Shown here: piece after piece, positions 24,701 to 35,502 of the stretch
How the letters are laid out: the number at the start of each line of letters is the position of its first letter
How positions within the stretch are numbered: position 1 is the first letter of the stretch
Source: Sesamum alatum
Taxonomy: Eukaryota > Streptophyta > Magnoliopsida > Lamiales > Pedaliaceae
Assembly: GCA_034509735.1 (NCBI GenBank)
Contig: JACGWO010000010.1
Span: 9,933,193 to 9,997,192, forward strand
Direction of reading: 5' to 3'
DNA length: 64,000 bases
The notes under the pieces: generated by a model
What the model was told of the DNA's origin: nothing
What the model saw: the letters and a program-made list of their open reading frames with translations, nothing else
Database searches by the model: none
Position numbers and translations under genes: made by a program

Positions 24701-25129
24701 ATATTTGCAACTATCGATAACACTCAATCAACCCAGAAACTATACTTCCTCGACATTCACCTATAAAGTTGGGTGCAATTGAAATAAATAAACAAGTTAA
24801 GCAAAATTAGAGTATATGTACATTACCATGGTTCCTTTTGGGTCTTCTCAATCAAATCATTGTCGAGCAGAAATAAAACCCCCGCAAAAACTAGATGCAG
24901 CACGACCAACGCTACTTTCAAAGATAAAGCAGATCTTCGAGCTACAACATATTAAAACCGAAAAAACAAAAATCAAATTAAAACCTTCCAAATGCTCCGC
25001 GAATCAATTAAATAACAAATAAATTAGGTAAGAACAACCTGGATCAGAAAGGCAAGGAAAGAGGCGGGAGCAACGGTCGGAGGCACGATGCCATGTCTCC
25101 CGGAGGTGGCTGCCGCATGATACACCCAT
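12706..25129 (-). CDS. PAT10: Protein S-acyltransferase (DHHC palmitoyltransferase), PAT10-like, 11 exons
   Basis: Exons on the minus strand: 25129-25039, 24941-24827, 23786-23712, 23587-23516, 23347-23222, 22636-22603, 20442-20333, 14579-14493, 14271-14188, 14049-13984, 12880-12706. All introns are GT-AG; the joined length is 1035 nt, 344 codons plus stop, with no break. It starts [11 protein letters not shown]. Predicted membrane segments lie at ~36-57, 70-90, 208-232 and 239-264. The cysteine-rich domain (~162-208) contains [14 protein letters not shown] and DHHC at 189-192, Cys192 being the expected acyl-carrying residue; TTYE at 273-276 is the TTxE motif. The C-terminus ends CRCC. The exon content and order match Arabidopsis PAT10, a Golgi/tonoplast enzyme that palmitoylates CBL calcium sensors in salt tolerance. 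Function here is inferred from family resemblance. Intron 7 (5752 bp) holds an antisense copia element. Confidence 0.95.
13441..13626. repeat. Imperfect direct duplication in intron 10 of the PAT10-like gene
   Basis: Two ~80-bp copies about 100 bp apart share TCCATTCAGACAG, TCATATG and CGAAAGACTTGTTTTGA. Nothing coding lies in them. Confidence 0.75.
14850..15025. repeat. Imperfect direct duplication in intron 7 of the PAT10-like gene
   Basis: The block ATAAGCTTGGCCTCACCTC, CTTTCCTAAGAA and TCTGACCTTCCATCCTTT occurs twice, about 95 bp apart. It lies just left of the copia insertion and has no coding content. Confidence 0.7.
15156..15447 (+). repeat. 5' LTR of the intronic copia element
   Basis: About 292 bp starting TGTTGAATAAGG and ending CTGTTTTC, directly followed by TGGTACCAGAGC. 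It is ~25 bp longer than the 3' copy because of indels. Confidence 0.82.
15448..15459 (+). other. Primer binding site of the intronic copia element
   Basis: TGGTACCAGAGC differs by one base from the canonical tRNA-Met site TGGTATCAGAGC and sits immediately after the LTR. Confidence 0.75.
15850..16100 (+). pseudogene. gag: copia gag remnant
   Basis: The reading [20 protein letters not shown], then [13 protein letters not shown] and [18 protein letters not shown], is typical of plant Ty1/copia gag. Stops lie on either side, and no zinc knuckle is legible downstream. Confidence 0.7.
16470..16560 (+). pseudogene. copia protease active-site remnant
   Basis: [17 protein letters not shown] is the copia protease motif (DSGA plus the His/Met-Thr region). 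The frame ends after about 30 codons. Confidence 0.65.
17281..18065 (+). pseudogene. copia RT/RNase H remnant
   Basis: [18 protein letters not shown] (17305-17382) is the copia RT C-terminal motif. RILRYVKE near 17850 and [15 protein letters not shown] with [15 protein letters not shown] (17890-18040) are RNase H. The segments are separated by stops and by an unrelated-looking stretch at 17500-17800. Confidence 0.75.
18368..18634 (+). repeat. 3' LTR of the intronic copia element
   Basis: It starts TGTTGAAATAAGG right after TTGAGGGGGAG (18357-18367) and ends CTGTTTTCA. It parallels the 5' LTR with several indels. Confidence 0.82.
18640..20330. other. Remainder of intron 7 of the PAT10-like gene
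   Basis: No coding segment, element ends or RNA gene were recognised between the copia 3' LTR and exon 7. Short reading frames here lack codon bias or motifs. Confidence 0.55.
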
Positions 25130-25275
25130 TGTTTCCTCACACGCTCATCACCTCAGCAAGATTGTTCGCTGTGCTCCTCTAATTGTACGTAGCTGTGAGA
25201 GAGCGAGAGAAAGAGAGAGAAACGGCGGCGTCGGAAATTCTTGTCCCAAGAGAAATCTCTAGCTGACAAGACTTT
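25130..25275 (-). promoter_or_regulatory. Probable 5' UTR of the PAT10-like gene
   Basis: The stretch upstream of the start codon is CT-rich on the gene strand (TCTCTCTCTTTCTCTCGCTCTC) like many plant leaders. It also contains a minimal upstream ORF. The transcription start is not determinable; the right limit is approximate. Confidence 0.5.
25137..25148 (-). promoter_or_regulatory. Minimal upstream ORF (ATG AGC GTG TGA)
   Basis: On the minus strand a three-codon ORF with its own stop ends seven bases before the PAT10-like start codon. If the leader includes it, scanning ribosomes would meet it first. Its short length and closeness suggest at most modest translational control. Confidence 0.45.
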
Positions 25276-25279
25276 CTCA

Positions 25280-26600
25280 ATTATCAGTTGTTTTTCTTTG
25301 TCTCACTCACCTGCCCCCAACTTGTTATTTGTTTAATTTAATTACACTTAATTGTCATATTAAAGTATAGTTAGCCTATTATGACATGTTTGGTCTAGAA
25401 CTCATGGAAAGTTAATTATTCAATTGTCTTTCTCAATTAACTTTATTCACTAAAGATATGCATTGAAATCACAACAATATAATTTATAGCATCTACTTGT
25501 TTGATTTACTTAAATACGTAATTGGATTAAAATAAAGATTTGATCGTTGGAACTTTTATATTGATTTTTAAGAACTTTACATCAGAGCTCAGAGTCTCTT
25601 AAATATATATGTACTTTTAGTTTGTGCAAGAACCACTTGCATAGTAGCGCGAGCTTTTCCAACATTGAATATTTAAACATTACATTATGATGTTTTTGTT
25701 GTAATGGTCGGAGGCCAAAGCCTGTCGGATAGGTTTGTGTTTCTTAGTTCGTGCTAAAACCACTTATATTGTGGTAGTAGTAGTTTAGCTATTGATTCTT
25801 TAAACCTAGTGTTATTAAATTTTTTGTTGCAATATCCTATCCCAAGAGCTTATTTTTTATACGGGGCACTTCCAACACCATTATTGTTAATTTTTGGACA
25901 TACTAGTTTCTGGTTTCTTTGCTAACTGTGAACAGATAGAAAGTTATCTTAGGACACTTATTTTTATGAGAAAGTGGTGAAGAAAAAATTGTGTCAATTG
26001 TCTAAAGTTGGTTATGGTGTTAGCACATAATTAGTGATTTTTTTTCCTTTTTTCCCCTTAACACATACATGCCCACCCAGAATTTGAATCTAAAATCTCT
26101 AAGAAGAGTTTTTGAAACCCAAACCGTTGGGTAGCCCCTTAGAGGACACTAGCTCACAATCAATTAGGGCATGTTGAAGCTTGATTTGAGAGAGTGGCGC
26201 GCAAAATTTTGCAGTATACAGTATTGCTAAAATCATATTGATCCGCTTTTACAATAAATTTATTTAATTGATATTGGTTGTCTTTCCATCATACTCGATT
26301 ATCTTCGACACATAAATTCTTAGGAACATTCAGTTAGAATGCAGTACAAAATCGACTTCCCCGCTATTGGAGATAAATACTCATTTATGATGACCTTTGG
26401 ATGTGCGAAGCAAATTTCTTTGTTTGCAACACATCTCTGTACTTTCATTTGGGGGCTTTCTCTAGAAAAGCAACACGGCTTCAACTTCTTCTCCTTTAGC
26501 GTTTCTCCTTTGTTGATCTTCACATGTGTGTTTACTTAGTTCTCAAGACAGTCTGGGCAAAAAACTAACTCCTACCAGAAGATTAACAATGCTTATTATG
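25280..26600. other. Upstream intergenic region of the PAT10-like gene, no gene seen
   Basis: AT-rich sequence that presumably includes the promoter on its left side. No clear core-promoter element can be assigned without a transcript start. Confidence 0.5.
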
Positions 26601-26629
26601 TATTGGCTACCACTGTGGACTATGGCTTT

Positions 26630-27760
26630 AGGTACTAGTCAACTTTCGGAGAACTGGAATGTTATTATTGAGAAAGGGCGGGACAGATGATGTTGCCATT
26701 TCCGACTGAAGTGTTGCCTCACTTGACTCCTCGAGGAGCAACTCCTCACCTCGGGTATCCATTGAAAAACCTTTTTCTAGAAACACTGTGTTTCTCAAAA
26801 TAAATATATTTTATCCCGATAGATCATATAAATATTTCCCCGTTGTTCCTTTGGAATATCCGATAAATCTGCACAAGCTAGACCTCGAGTCTATCTTGTC
26901 TCCTACTAGCCTTTTGATGTATGCAAGACTTTTCCATACTCTAAGATACTTGTAGGATGCAGGCTTATCATGTTGTATCTTATATAGCGTTTAGGACACG
27001 CTTTTCAAGGTTCCATGTTCAACAACCTGGTCGTCATCTCAAAAGCATACCCCCATAAGGACATCGGTAACTCGGTGAAACTCATCATGTATTGAACCAT
27101 ATTCAAATAAGTTTGATTCCTCCTTTTAGACACGTCGTTCAACTATGGCGTTCCAGAAGGGATCCACTGCGAGAGAATCCAATTCTCTTTTAGATACTCC
27201 AAGAATCTTCACTTAAATACTCACTACGTCAATTCGATCGAAGGACCTTAATATTGCGACCAGTTTAGTTCTCCAATTCAAATTTGAACTCCTTGAACCT
27301 TTCAAAGGCTTCAGATTTATACCTCTTCTAGTGCCCTTCTTATGGAACTTAAGGAACACATCACTGTCCCTTTCAGCCTTTTGAGCCACATTCCTCTTGC
27401 CTTTGCCAACGGCCACCTTAGCAATAGGAATACTCGTAGCTGGGGCCTTCCCCTTACCTTTCTTCCTCTTCAGTGCCTGACCCCCTTGCCTTTTGCTTTC
27501 GAGGTCGAAGCCTCCCTAAAAATGACCGCTGGCCTCGACTTCTTACTCGTTGCCTCAAACTGGACCAACATATTAATAAGCTTGTGGATGGACTTCGTAT
27601 GCACATTCATGTTAAAGTTTAAGACAAACGGGTCATAAGAGGGAGGAAAGGGTTGAAGGGTCACGTCTATATAAGTGTCATTCTCGATCTCGGCCCAGAG
27701 GTCCTCAAGTTTTTCCACAAGGGATAGCATACAAACTCCATGGTCCAGGACCAAAGTTTG
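26630..27760 (-). pseudogene. Ty1/copia remnant: gag joined directly to integrase C-terminal region
   Basis: Reading the minus strand from 27754: a gag segment (IENDTYIDVTLQPFPPSYD, VHTKSIHKLINMLVQFEATS), a basic Gly/Lys linker (KGKGK), then, without protease or integrase core, integrase C-terminal phrases (near 27180-26750: CERIQF, MSLWGYAFE, YLRVWKS, CRFIGYSKGT, RNTVFLEKGF). Stops and shifts occur throughout. The join implies an internal deletion of more than 1 kb. No LTR was found at either side. Confidence 0.75.
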
Positions 27761-27769
27761 ACTTTAGCC

Positions 27770-28600
27770 AAAACAAAAAGACTCTACTCATGGGCTACTA
27801 CCAATCAACAAAAATTGGTTGTTATTTTTGGGGTTTTATGCTGAAATTGTGTTCGAATTACTTGAATTTCGATCTTATTTTGCATTAATTGGGCTGACTT
27901 GGGATCGATTTTAGTTTTGATCTTAGAGGATTGGAATGGAACGTAGGGAAGCAACGGTCTTGGGTTCTAGCAGAGGGGGTGGCGGGGCTCACATCGGAGG
28001 GAAAAACCACTAGCGGGGAAAGTGAATGGCAATGGTGGATGAAGAAGAAGACATTTCTTCTTCAATTATTTCTTTTATTTTATTATTATTTTTTAAAAAA
28101 AAAATTGGAGTATGAATTTATAATTTTACCTAGTAAAAAAATCGCCCTAAGGCGTGTGTGTTCACGTGGCTAAAATATTCTCCTTCGATTCGCTGAAAAG
28201 TGAAAGAAAAGGCAAAGTGCAATAAAAAGGAAAGGTTGGGCAGTCAAGTGTGAAAAAAAATGGTTGGGGGGCAAAGTGAAAAATGCCTTAAATGTTAGGG
28301 GGGGGGGGGTTGTCTACCATTAACCCTTAAAAAAAGTATTGAAGGCAATTTTGTCATGTCACAACCGAGGTACTGCACTCCTTTAGATTTCAGACTCTAA
28401 AATGGAAAAAGTATTGTCAAAAAAATTAGTAGACAAAAGCTAGCTTTTCATACGTAGTATGTCAACATCTAATCAAGCATAAATAAATCAAAAAAAAAAA
28501 AAAAGTCACATGACTACATTAAAATGAAAACTAATAAAATTGCATAATAAAAGGAAACTCAATGTACAATCATTTATGAAGACAAAACTTTCAAATACAT
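27770..28600. other. Non-coding stretch with homopolymer runs
   Basis: Contains a poly-A-like run (28096-28105), a G run (28301-28311) and phrases like GGGGGGCAAAGTGAAAAATGCC seen in decayed DNA transposons. No gene or element ends could be supported. Confidence 0.45.
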
Positions 28601-28609
28601 AGAATATTA

Positions 28610-29180
28610 TCTTCTCCACATACCTGGAATCCATAACTTTCAAAGTAGTTAATTAGTTTCTCCCAGTCTTCTTCACTTACTCCATTAGGAGGCTTGTGTA
28701 ATATCTCCTCCTCATCCTTGTTGCTAAGGTAATACACATGTAGCTTGTGTCGATAATTACAATATTGTCGATTTTATTACTCAAACTATTTTTTGAACTT
28801 CGAAACTATCTTGGAGATTAATTTTTTTGCTGTAAAATTCATGTGCAAAAGAAGATATTAATATATGAGCTTTTTGCATAATATAAAAATCAATTAACAA
28901 GAGTTCATTACCTTCATCGCAACCACATTTTCATCTTGCTATTGATGGGAATGTCTTTCCAACGGGCATATTGAAGAGGCATATGTTGCTTAAGGACAAC
29001 ACAAGCCTCAGCTTTAAAGTCCCTTGCATTGTCGATGACTTGAATGAATAGTAACTTCTAGCTTTTCCAATCTTCCTCATTTTCTTTTCAGTTAATTGAA
29101 ATACCTTTTGTTATCCCTCTTCCTTTCTTACTAGACATCACTAAACCAAGTTGCATTCTCATAAACTAATGTTCTCAAAA
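28610..29180 (-). pseudogene. Fragment of plant transposase of the Ptta/En/Spm type
   Basis: On the minus strand, 29180-28920 reads SSKKGRGI... then DNARDFKAEACVVLKQHMPL and ARWKDIPINSKMKMW. A second piece (28730-28620) reads YLSNKDEEEILHKPPNGVSE then EDWEKLINYFESYGFQ, followed by GT. This order and the PPNG..EEDWE motif resemble the plant transposase family associated with CACTA elements. A TAA interrupts the first piece. Terminal repeats were not found. Confidence 0.55.
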
Positions 29181-29264
29181 AAATAAAGATAATCAACTTG
29201 ATACGAAATAACAATATAAATTTATATTGAAACTAGCAAAATGAATATGCATGAAAGAATTTAA

Positions 29265-29300
29265 GGGCCCATTTGGAAGGAGGGATTTGGGCCCTGTGGA
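29265..29300 (+). repeat. Left terminal inverted repeat of the first Harbinger element
   Basis: GGGCCCATTTGGAAGGAGGG followed by ATTTGG, preceded by the TAA target duplication. Related GAAATCC-type repeats continue to about 29430 as subterminal sequence. Confidence 0.85.
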
Positions 29301-29497
29301 TTTGAAATCCATAATCCAATTCCTTTTGGGTTGTTTAGCTCACATATCAAATGAATGGATTTTAAGTCCTCCCTTGGACCTATTGAAATCTTAGTCCAAT
29401 TATAAAGGATTTGAAATCCACTAAAAAAATCTGTTTTTTAAAATCCTTTCTCTTCTCTGCCTTCTATCGTGGTGTTTTTATCTAACAATGACAGGAT

Positions 29498-29540
29498 TTC
29501 TCTCACTCTCTCTCTCTCACTCTCTCTCTCTCTCTCTCTC
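29498..29540. repeat. (CT)n microsatellite
   Basis: Interrupted CT repeat of about 40 bp in the left part of the first Harbinger element. Confidence 0.9.
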
Positions 29541-30395
29541 TAGCACTTCTTCCCTATTTCTCTCGTTCTTTAACTCTTTCACTCATTCCACTTCTCTTTT
29601 ATCTTTAGGAATGATAGATCTTCACTCATCCGAAGCAACAAAAAGGTGAACAAGAAAGGTTCAAGACAAATTTGAAGGATTTACTTTGTTGCCGGCGACG
29701 TCAATCGATTTCCACATCTAATTGGTAATTTTATTGTTAATTTGAGAATTTGATGTAAATTTCATTGTCAATTGAGTTTTCATGTGAATCTAGAATCGGC
29801 TAAATCTCAATTTTATACTTTAACTATTGAAATTAGACTGTATAATGTGAGCGAGATGTAAAACAAGAGGCTCCACTGTGAAACTTGGAATTATCTCTAG
29901 TTTGAACAAGCTTTCGTCCATTTATATAAACTGTTTCCTAACCTCTTTCCTAAGAAATTATACGATTTCTAATGCCGTAATTGTTGGGTCCCTCCAACAA
30001 GCAAGCAAGTTTCTCAATATTTCTATTTGCACTGGCAACATTAGACTTGAAAGTCCTCTTTCTGTCCTCCTTATTATCCTTATCTTCAGAAATTTCATTT
30101 CAATGTACAAGTAGGCATTCACACATTATTTGACTTGCCTAAAGCATATTTCATAATTTGGCTCTCCTTGGTTGATTTATGTGACTATCTGAATTGAGTA
30201 CATGCATTTCCCTTGAGGTTTGTGTCTCAAGTGACAGTTGCTTTCGGCACTAGGAGTTTAGATTTGCTCACCACTTATTATGCGGTTATAAAAGAATCAT
30301 TGTTTTACATATTTATTCAGTGATATTCGTAAAACTTATTTTGTTGATTTTCATCGAAGCTGCCCAAGGTGTTCATTTAAACTTGAATAGGTGCA

Positions 30396-31779
30396 ATGGA
30401 CAATCTTCATAGAAAATGTTCAAGAGAGGAATTGGAAAATGATGAAGGAGATATAGAAATTATTGTATCTCTCTTGAGCTTTCTAATTGGTGTCATTGGA
30501 GCTTGGTATCATCAGAATTATTTGATTAAGGACTTATCAATGAGTGACAATGATGAAAGGGCTTATCGAAGGGCATTATGAATTAGGTGTTTACTTAAAG
30601 ATCCTACATGTTTAAAACAATTACGAGTAAATACGAGGGCATTTAGTAAGACTGTGTGATGTATTATGCAAGGGTGGACTAGTTGCCACAAAGAATGTGA
30701 CGGTAGGAGAAATTGTGGCACTTTTCTTGCACATTCTTGGCCATGATTAAAAAAATAGCACTATTATAGCTATATTTGTACGCTCAAGTGAAACTGTAAG
30801 TAGACAATTCCACATTGTATTGCGAGCAGTGTTAAAAGTTGGCAAGCTTTATGTCAAACAACAAAGTGATGGGGTATTTTCTAAAAGAGGAGCTGAAATA
30901 TAGAAATGATTTTTGGTAATTATTTTAACGTTTAAGATGTAGTTTTATATGATTTATATTTTAAGAATAATTTATAATAATGTGTAGAATGCAACAGGGG
31001 CCTTAGATGGGACATTTGTTGAGCTCACGGTAGCAGTTGAATAACGCTGTAGATACAGAAATGGAAAGGGTGCAATAAGTTCCAATGTACTATGGGTGTG
31101 TGATGCTAACTTGAAGTTTTTCTATGTATTACCTAGATGGGAGGGATTTGCTTCAGACGCTCGAGTATTATGTGATGCTTTACAAAGACCTAATGGGTTA
31201 AAAGTTTACAACGGTAGGTCAAATTTTTTTAATGAGTAAAATCATTTTTTTTATTAGGATTTTATTTAGTATCTAATTTTGTATTTCCTGTAAACTATGT
31301 TAGATAAATATTATTTGGTGGATGCGGGCTACACGAGTGGTTCGGGTTTTCTTGCCCCATATAGAGCAACAAATTATTACTTGAATGAGTGGGAAGGAAA
31401 TACTCCAACAAACTTTAAAGAGTTGCTCAATCTTCGACACTCTTCTGCAAGAAATGCAATTGAAAGAACTTTTGGCTTGTTAAAGAAGCGATGGGCTATT
31501 TTGCCTACTGCAATTTTTTATAATGTAAAGACTCAGATTAGGATTATCAATGCTTGTTGCATTTTGCACAATTTTATACGCGGTGAGATGCCAACATATG
31601 GTTTATTGGATGAAGTGGATCGAAAATTAGAAAGTAGTATGAGAATAGAAGAGGATGATTCTTACAATAAAGAGCAAATAACAATTGTGAGGAATACAAA
31701 TGAATGGACAACATTTCGAGACGATCTGGCTAGACAAATGTTTGAGGACTATCAAGCTCGGCATGCACAAGCCATTTAG
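30396..31779 (+). pseudogene. PIF/Harbinger transposase (DDE nuclease), decayed
   Basis: The N-terminal exon starts at 30396 (MDNLHRKC...) and is open to a TGA at 30579-30581. Homology continues with a frameshift near 30640 (ALFLHILGH, SSETVSRQFH). A probable intron lies at ~30905-30988. Then GALDGTFVEL (first catalytic Asp, ~31005), YRNGKGAIS and SDARVL; a second intron lies at ~31215-31298. The last exon (open to 31779) has YYLVDAGYTSGSGFLAPYR with the second Asp, NAIERTFGLLKKRW with the Glu, and CCILHNFIR. This DDE enzyme excises and reinserts the element together with a MYB/SANT partner. One stop and at least one shift inactivate it; the last exon is intact. Confidence 0.85.
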
Positions 31780-31882
31780 ATATTTCCCTCTTTATTTTAT
31801 TTTGGTTTTGCAAATGTATTTTTTCCTTTTTTTATGTATACAAACAGGATATTTCATAGTGCATCTTTTGTGATATTCTTGA

Positions 31883-31888
<6 letters not shown>

Positions 31889-31917
<29 letters not shown>
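31889..31917. repeat. (TA)n microsatellite
   Basis: About 14 TA units just after the transposase coding region. Confidence 0.92.
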
Positions 31918-32384
31918 TCTTTTTTCATAATTCTTTAATTGTGAAAATGCCTATTGTTTCTACATCAAGAATTTGTGACATCGATATTAGAATGTGAATG
32001 AGATACTCTTGAATAACTTTGTTATAATATATTTATCTCTTGCATTAAAGTATATATAACAAATAAATGAATATTACTAGCAAGATGAAGAAGGGAGTGG
32101 CAACTTCAGACAAAGGTGGAGTGAGATTCATTGACATGCAAGCATTTGCTGGTACCTTTATTCTTGGTGGTACTTCAGCTAATACCTCCAATGAAGGTAA
32201 TTTTCTCCAATTTTGATACTTTGATTTCAAATAAGTGTATGATAAGACTACTTCTATAGCTTAACAATTTGTTTTAAAGCATCTAAAGTTTCTTAATTGA
32301 AATTATTACATACTGTAAGTTTTATCTTTTCAAAATCTTGTAGTAGTCAAGTAGAAGAAACAATATGTTTCTTGGAATGAAGAG

Positions 32385-32660
32385 ATGGACAACCATTTGG
32401 CAAAGGTTTTGACAGATCAAATGGCTCAAGGAAATAAGTGTGGTGGTGATACTTGGAAGCCGCAAGCATTGCAAGCTGCAGTGACATACTCCAACTCAAA
32501 GTTACATCTTAATTTGACCAAACATAACATAAAAAACAGACGCAAAAATTGGAAGAAATACTACAGTGTTGTGTCAAATGTCCAAACTAAGCAAAGTGGT
32601 TTCACGTGGGATGATGAATGGAGTTCTTGGGCTGCATTTGTTGAGTTAAGTCATGTTTAG
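32385..32660 (+). pseudogene. Harbinger second gene, MYB/SANT-like DNA-binding part, 5' piece
   Basis: The open frame reads MDNHLAKVLTDQMAQGN, then TWKPQALQAAV and LTKHNIKNRRKNWKKYY..., ending GFTWDDEW. This is the trihelix/MYB-SANT-like module (L10-interacting-MYB type) that partners Harbinger transposase. It is interrupted by the copia derivative: the continuation SHPDAKGMKN is found at ~38702-38731, next to the right end of the element. The last ~12 codons before the stop look divergent. Confidence 0.75.
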
Positions 32661-33158
32661 ATTTTTGAAGTGTACATTCATGCACCGTACAGAATATATT
32701 TTCTAACTCTAAGCAGTAGGAATGTGCATCCTTGCCTACTAGAGTTTCTTGAACTGCAGTTTTTTTTATTAACATTCACCAGCTTTGCCGTCCTTCCCTT
32801 GGTGTTTGTTTGGATCTATAAGTCAAATGCGAATCACTTCTGCGATTCTGGACGTGTGTTGCTAATGCACTTTCCTTGCCTAAAAATTTCAGGTTTATTT
32901 GATCTTGTATCGCAGTCCCTTTTAAAATGGTTGTTTTCCAATAACTTTCATTTGATGCTGATCTCTTTTGTTAACTATATTCAGTAGCAATGGTGATTGT
33001 TACAACTTTAGAAGAGGCATGAGGAACTGAGGATGGAAAGTAGTGAAACTACCCTGCTTTGATATTATAGTTCAAATGAGAGAAAAATACTCTTGTCATT
33101 TCAAGCTTGTCAAGGACACACTGCTAAATGAAGCAAATAGAAAAAGTTGGAGCGAATT
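32661..33158. other. Non-coding stretch between the MYB/SANT piece and the copia derivative
   Basis: No motifs supported. It may be Harbinger intron or another small insertion. The 105-codon reading frame at 32670-32987 has no recognisable domain. Confidence 0.45.
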
Positions 33159-35264
33159 TGTTAGAATAGGTGACTAGAAAGCCAATTGGATTGGCGATTT
33201 TGGGAACTATTTATCAATCTTTACTAATACAATATTATCCTGATGAATATACTAAGTATTCATCACTGGCACTGTGTTTGTTGTGCTTACCACTAACGTT
33301 AAACAACGTTTCAACATCACAACAAATGCCCACAAACCAATTGGATAACCCATGTAGTTGGGTTGCACATTGGATGGAGGCTATGAAACCAACTTCTGAG
33401 GACTGGTCTGAAACGTTCCAAGTCCAGGACCTCGAGACTGGGCATCGAGTGTCCTAGTGAGACTTGCACTAAGTATTGCATTCACTGGGTGAGTGCTGAA
33501 TTTCATAGGTAACAGATGAAGGTCGTCTATGCAATTTTAGTGGGTTAGTTGACAAGGTGGTCCACTTACTGAACTGACTCGCGGGAACCATCATATGGAA
33601 GCTTTGGAGGCTTGGTCAGTATGACTGGAATTCCCAGTTTTAATAGTACGGGATTAGTCCTCGAACTTGAGGAATCATGGCAGTCACGTGCATATGAAGA
33701 CTGTATCTTGGATCTGGCGAGAGGTGATCATTCTGTAAGATGGTCATTATAAGACTTCTCCAGTGCAGTTGGAGTATGTAGCGAGAACGGTGGATTCCAA
33801 TATAGGATTTGTCCCCCGTCAGTATATGACGGTAATGTCTCCTATGGGCTCTAAGATGGTTTAGACTCTAAAAGTCTACGTCCATAGCAATTGATTGAGT
33901 AGGAAAGGGTTTCCTACGTCGATCGATAGAGTAAACGCATCTCGAGTATTAAGCATAGACGCCTAGTCAAGGATGGGAACCGATGCCAAATTCCATACCC
34001 TACACTAAGGCCGAAAGATGGTCGACAGTAGGACCATACCCGTATGGAATCGGTGCCTAAATATTCACGCCAACATTCGCCTAGTCTCTAGTGCCATGGA
34101 CCGTTGCTAGACGACCACTTATGATGACGGGCTCTTGTTGGACACGACCCAAGTCTAGCTGAGGGTGAACTTAAAGGGTCGCACACAAATCACCGAGGAG
34201 GTGAAGGAATTAACTTGGAGTCAATTCCAGAGGATGATAAGTAATTGGATTACTTATGGAATTGTCCATTGGATGGACGGGCCGATATTATATCGGGCCC
34301 TCATTTTATTGGTAAATGGAATTTATCGATTAAGTAGAGAATCAAAACTTAGATCTTTTAATTGGATTAAAAGATCAATGGGAATTATTTAATTGGACCA
34401 TGAATTAAATAGGATTTAACTCTTGGGCTTATTGTAATTGGATTACAATAAAATCCAGTCCATTAAATCTTGGCCTAAGAGAGATGTTAATTCTACTGTG
34501 GAAATTAAAAGAAGTTGGACTTATTCTAAAAGGGGATGGCCGAAAATTACTTCTTTTGGAAGTACTAAAATTGGCCATGAAGGCCTTTGATGACAAGTTG
34601 ACTTGTCTCTTTTGGAAAGAGACAAATCAATTCCAATCAAGTCTCTTTCACTTGGTATGATTAAATCATACCTTGTGAAATGGTAGACTTGATTGATGAT
34701 TAATGGGGATTGATTGAAATGTACCTAGACATCCTTGGATGAACCTAGACACATTCCAATAATCACATTAATAAAGTATATTTATGTGTATATACTATCA
34801 TCAAAGACAAAAGTTTTATTATTCATCTTTTTCTAGGAAAAAGATGAACACTCTCTACCCTCTCTCTCTCTCTACTAACACTCTCTACCCTCTTTCTCTA
34901 CTTTCTAAATCCTTTTTGTTGCTTCATTGATCTAGGATTAATTGAAGAACAAAGTAAGATCAAGAAGGAACACTAATTTGATAGTGTAATCCCTTCTTCG
35001 ATTTCATCCTCTAGATCCATTTTTCTCTAGCAAGAAAAATGAAATCTCTCCCGGTGTGGTGTGGACAACTTTAGAGGGTCTCTACATTGGGACCTCGCGT
35101 GGATGAACGACTGGAGGAATCAACGCGTGTAGCCGATTGAAATACAAAATCAAGAAAGGTATTCCGATTCACATTTATGCTCTTGGTTTCTTCTTTATTC
35201 TATAGCCACGAACACTTGTTTATTTTATATGTTTATACTTTGCGCTTATACACCGATATCTCAG
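33159..35264 (+). repeat. 5' LTR of copy A (about 2.1 kb)
   Basis: The LTR family signature is TGTTAGAATAGGTGAC..GAAAGCC at the start, then ATGGACCGTTGCTAGACG, AATCACCGAGGAGGTGAAG and CCATTGGATGGACGGGCC. A CT microsatellite lies at 34858-34880. Its exact 3' end is not fixed because no primer binding site is legible next to it. Confidence 0.75.
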
Positions 35265-35387
35265 GAACGTTCAAGGGTACAATAAGCTATGGATGACATG
35301 TTTTACTTGTACAAGCATGTTCAACATGTTTAGATCGGCTTTAAAAGCATGTGTTTATTGCTTTTAATTTTCATAATAGGCAGGGCG

Positions 35388-35502
35388 CCCGTGCGCCTAG
35401 GTGTGCGCATGAGCGTTGGGCGTCTGCGTGCGTTGCCGGCTGCGCGCGGACGACCGCGCATGCTGGGCTGTGTGACCGGCCAGCACGGCCGAACGACCGG
35501 GT
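35388..35502 (+). repeat. GC-rich leader block of copy A
   Basis: A ~115-bp CpG-rich block (GCGCCCGTGCGCC, GCGCGCGGACGACCGCGC) in an otherwise AT-rich region. Comparable blocks occur in copies C and E1. The reading frames across it are chance openings. Confidence 0.75.

Noticed and set aside
34165..34392. 75-codon reading frame repeated at 37319-37510, as a possible conserved peptide
   Set aside because: Both lie at the same position of the two LTR copies of one element, so repetition reflects LTR duplication rather than selection.
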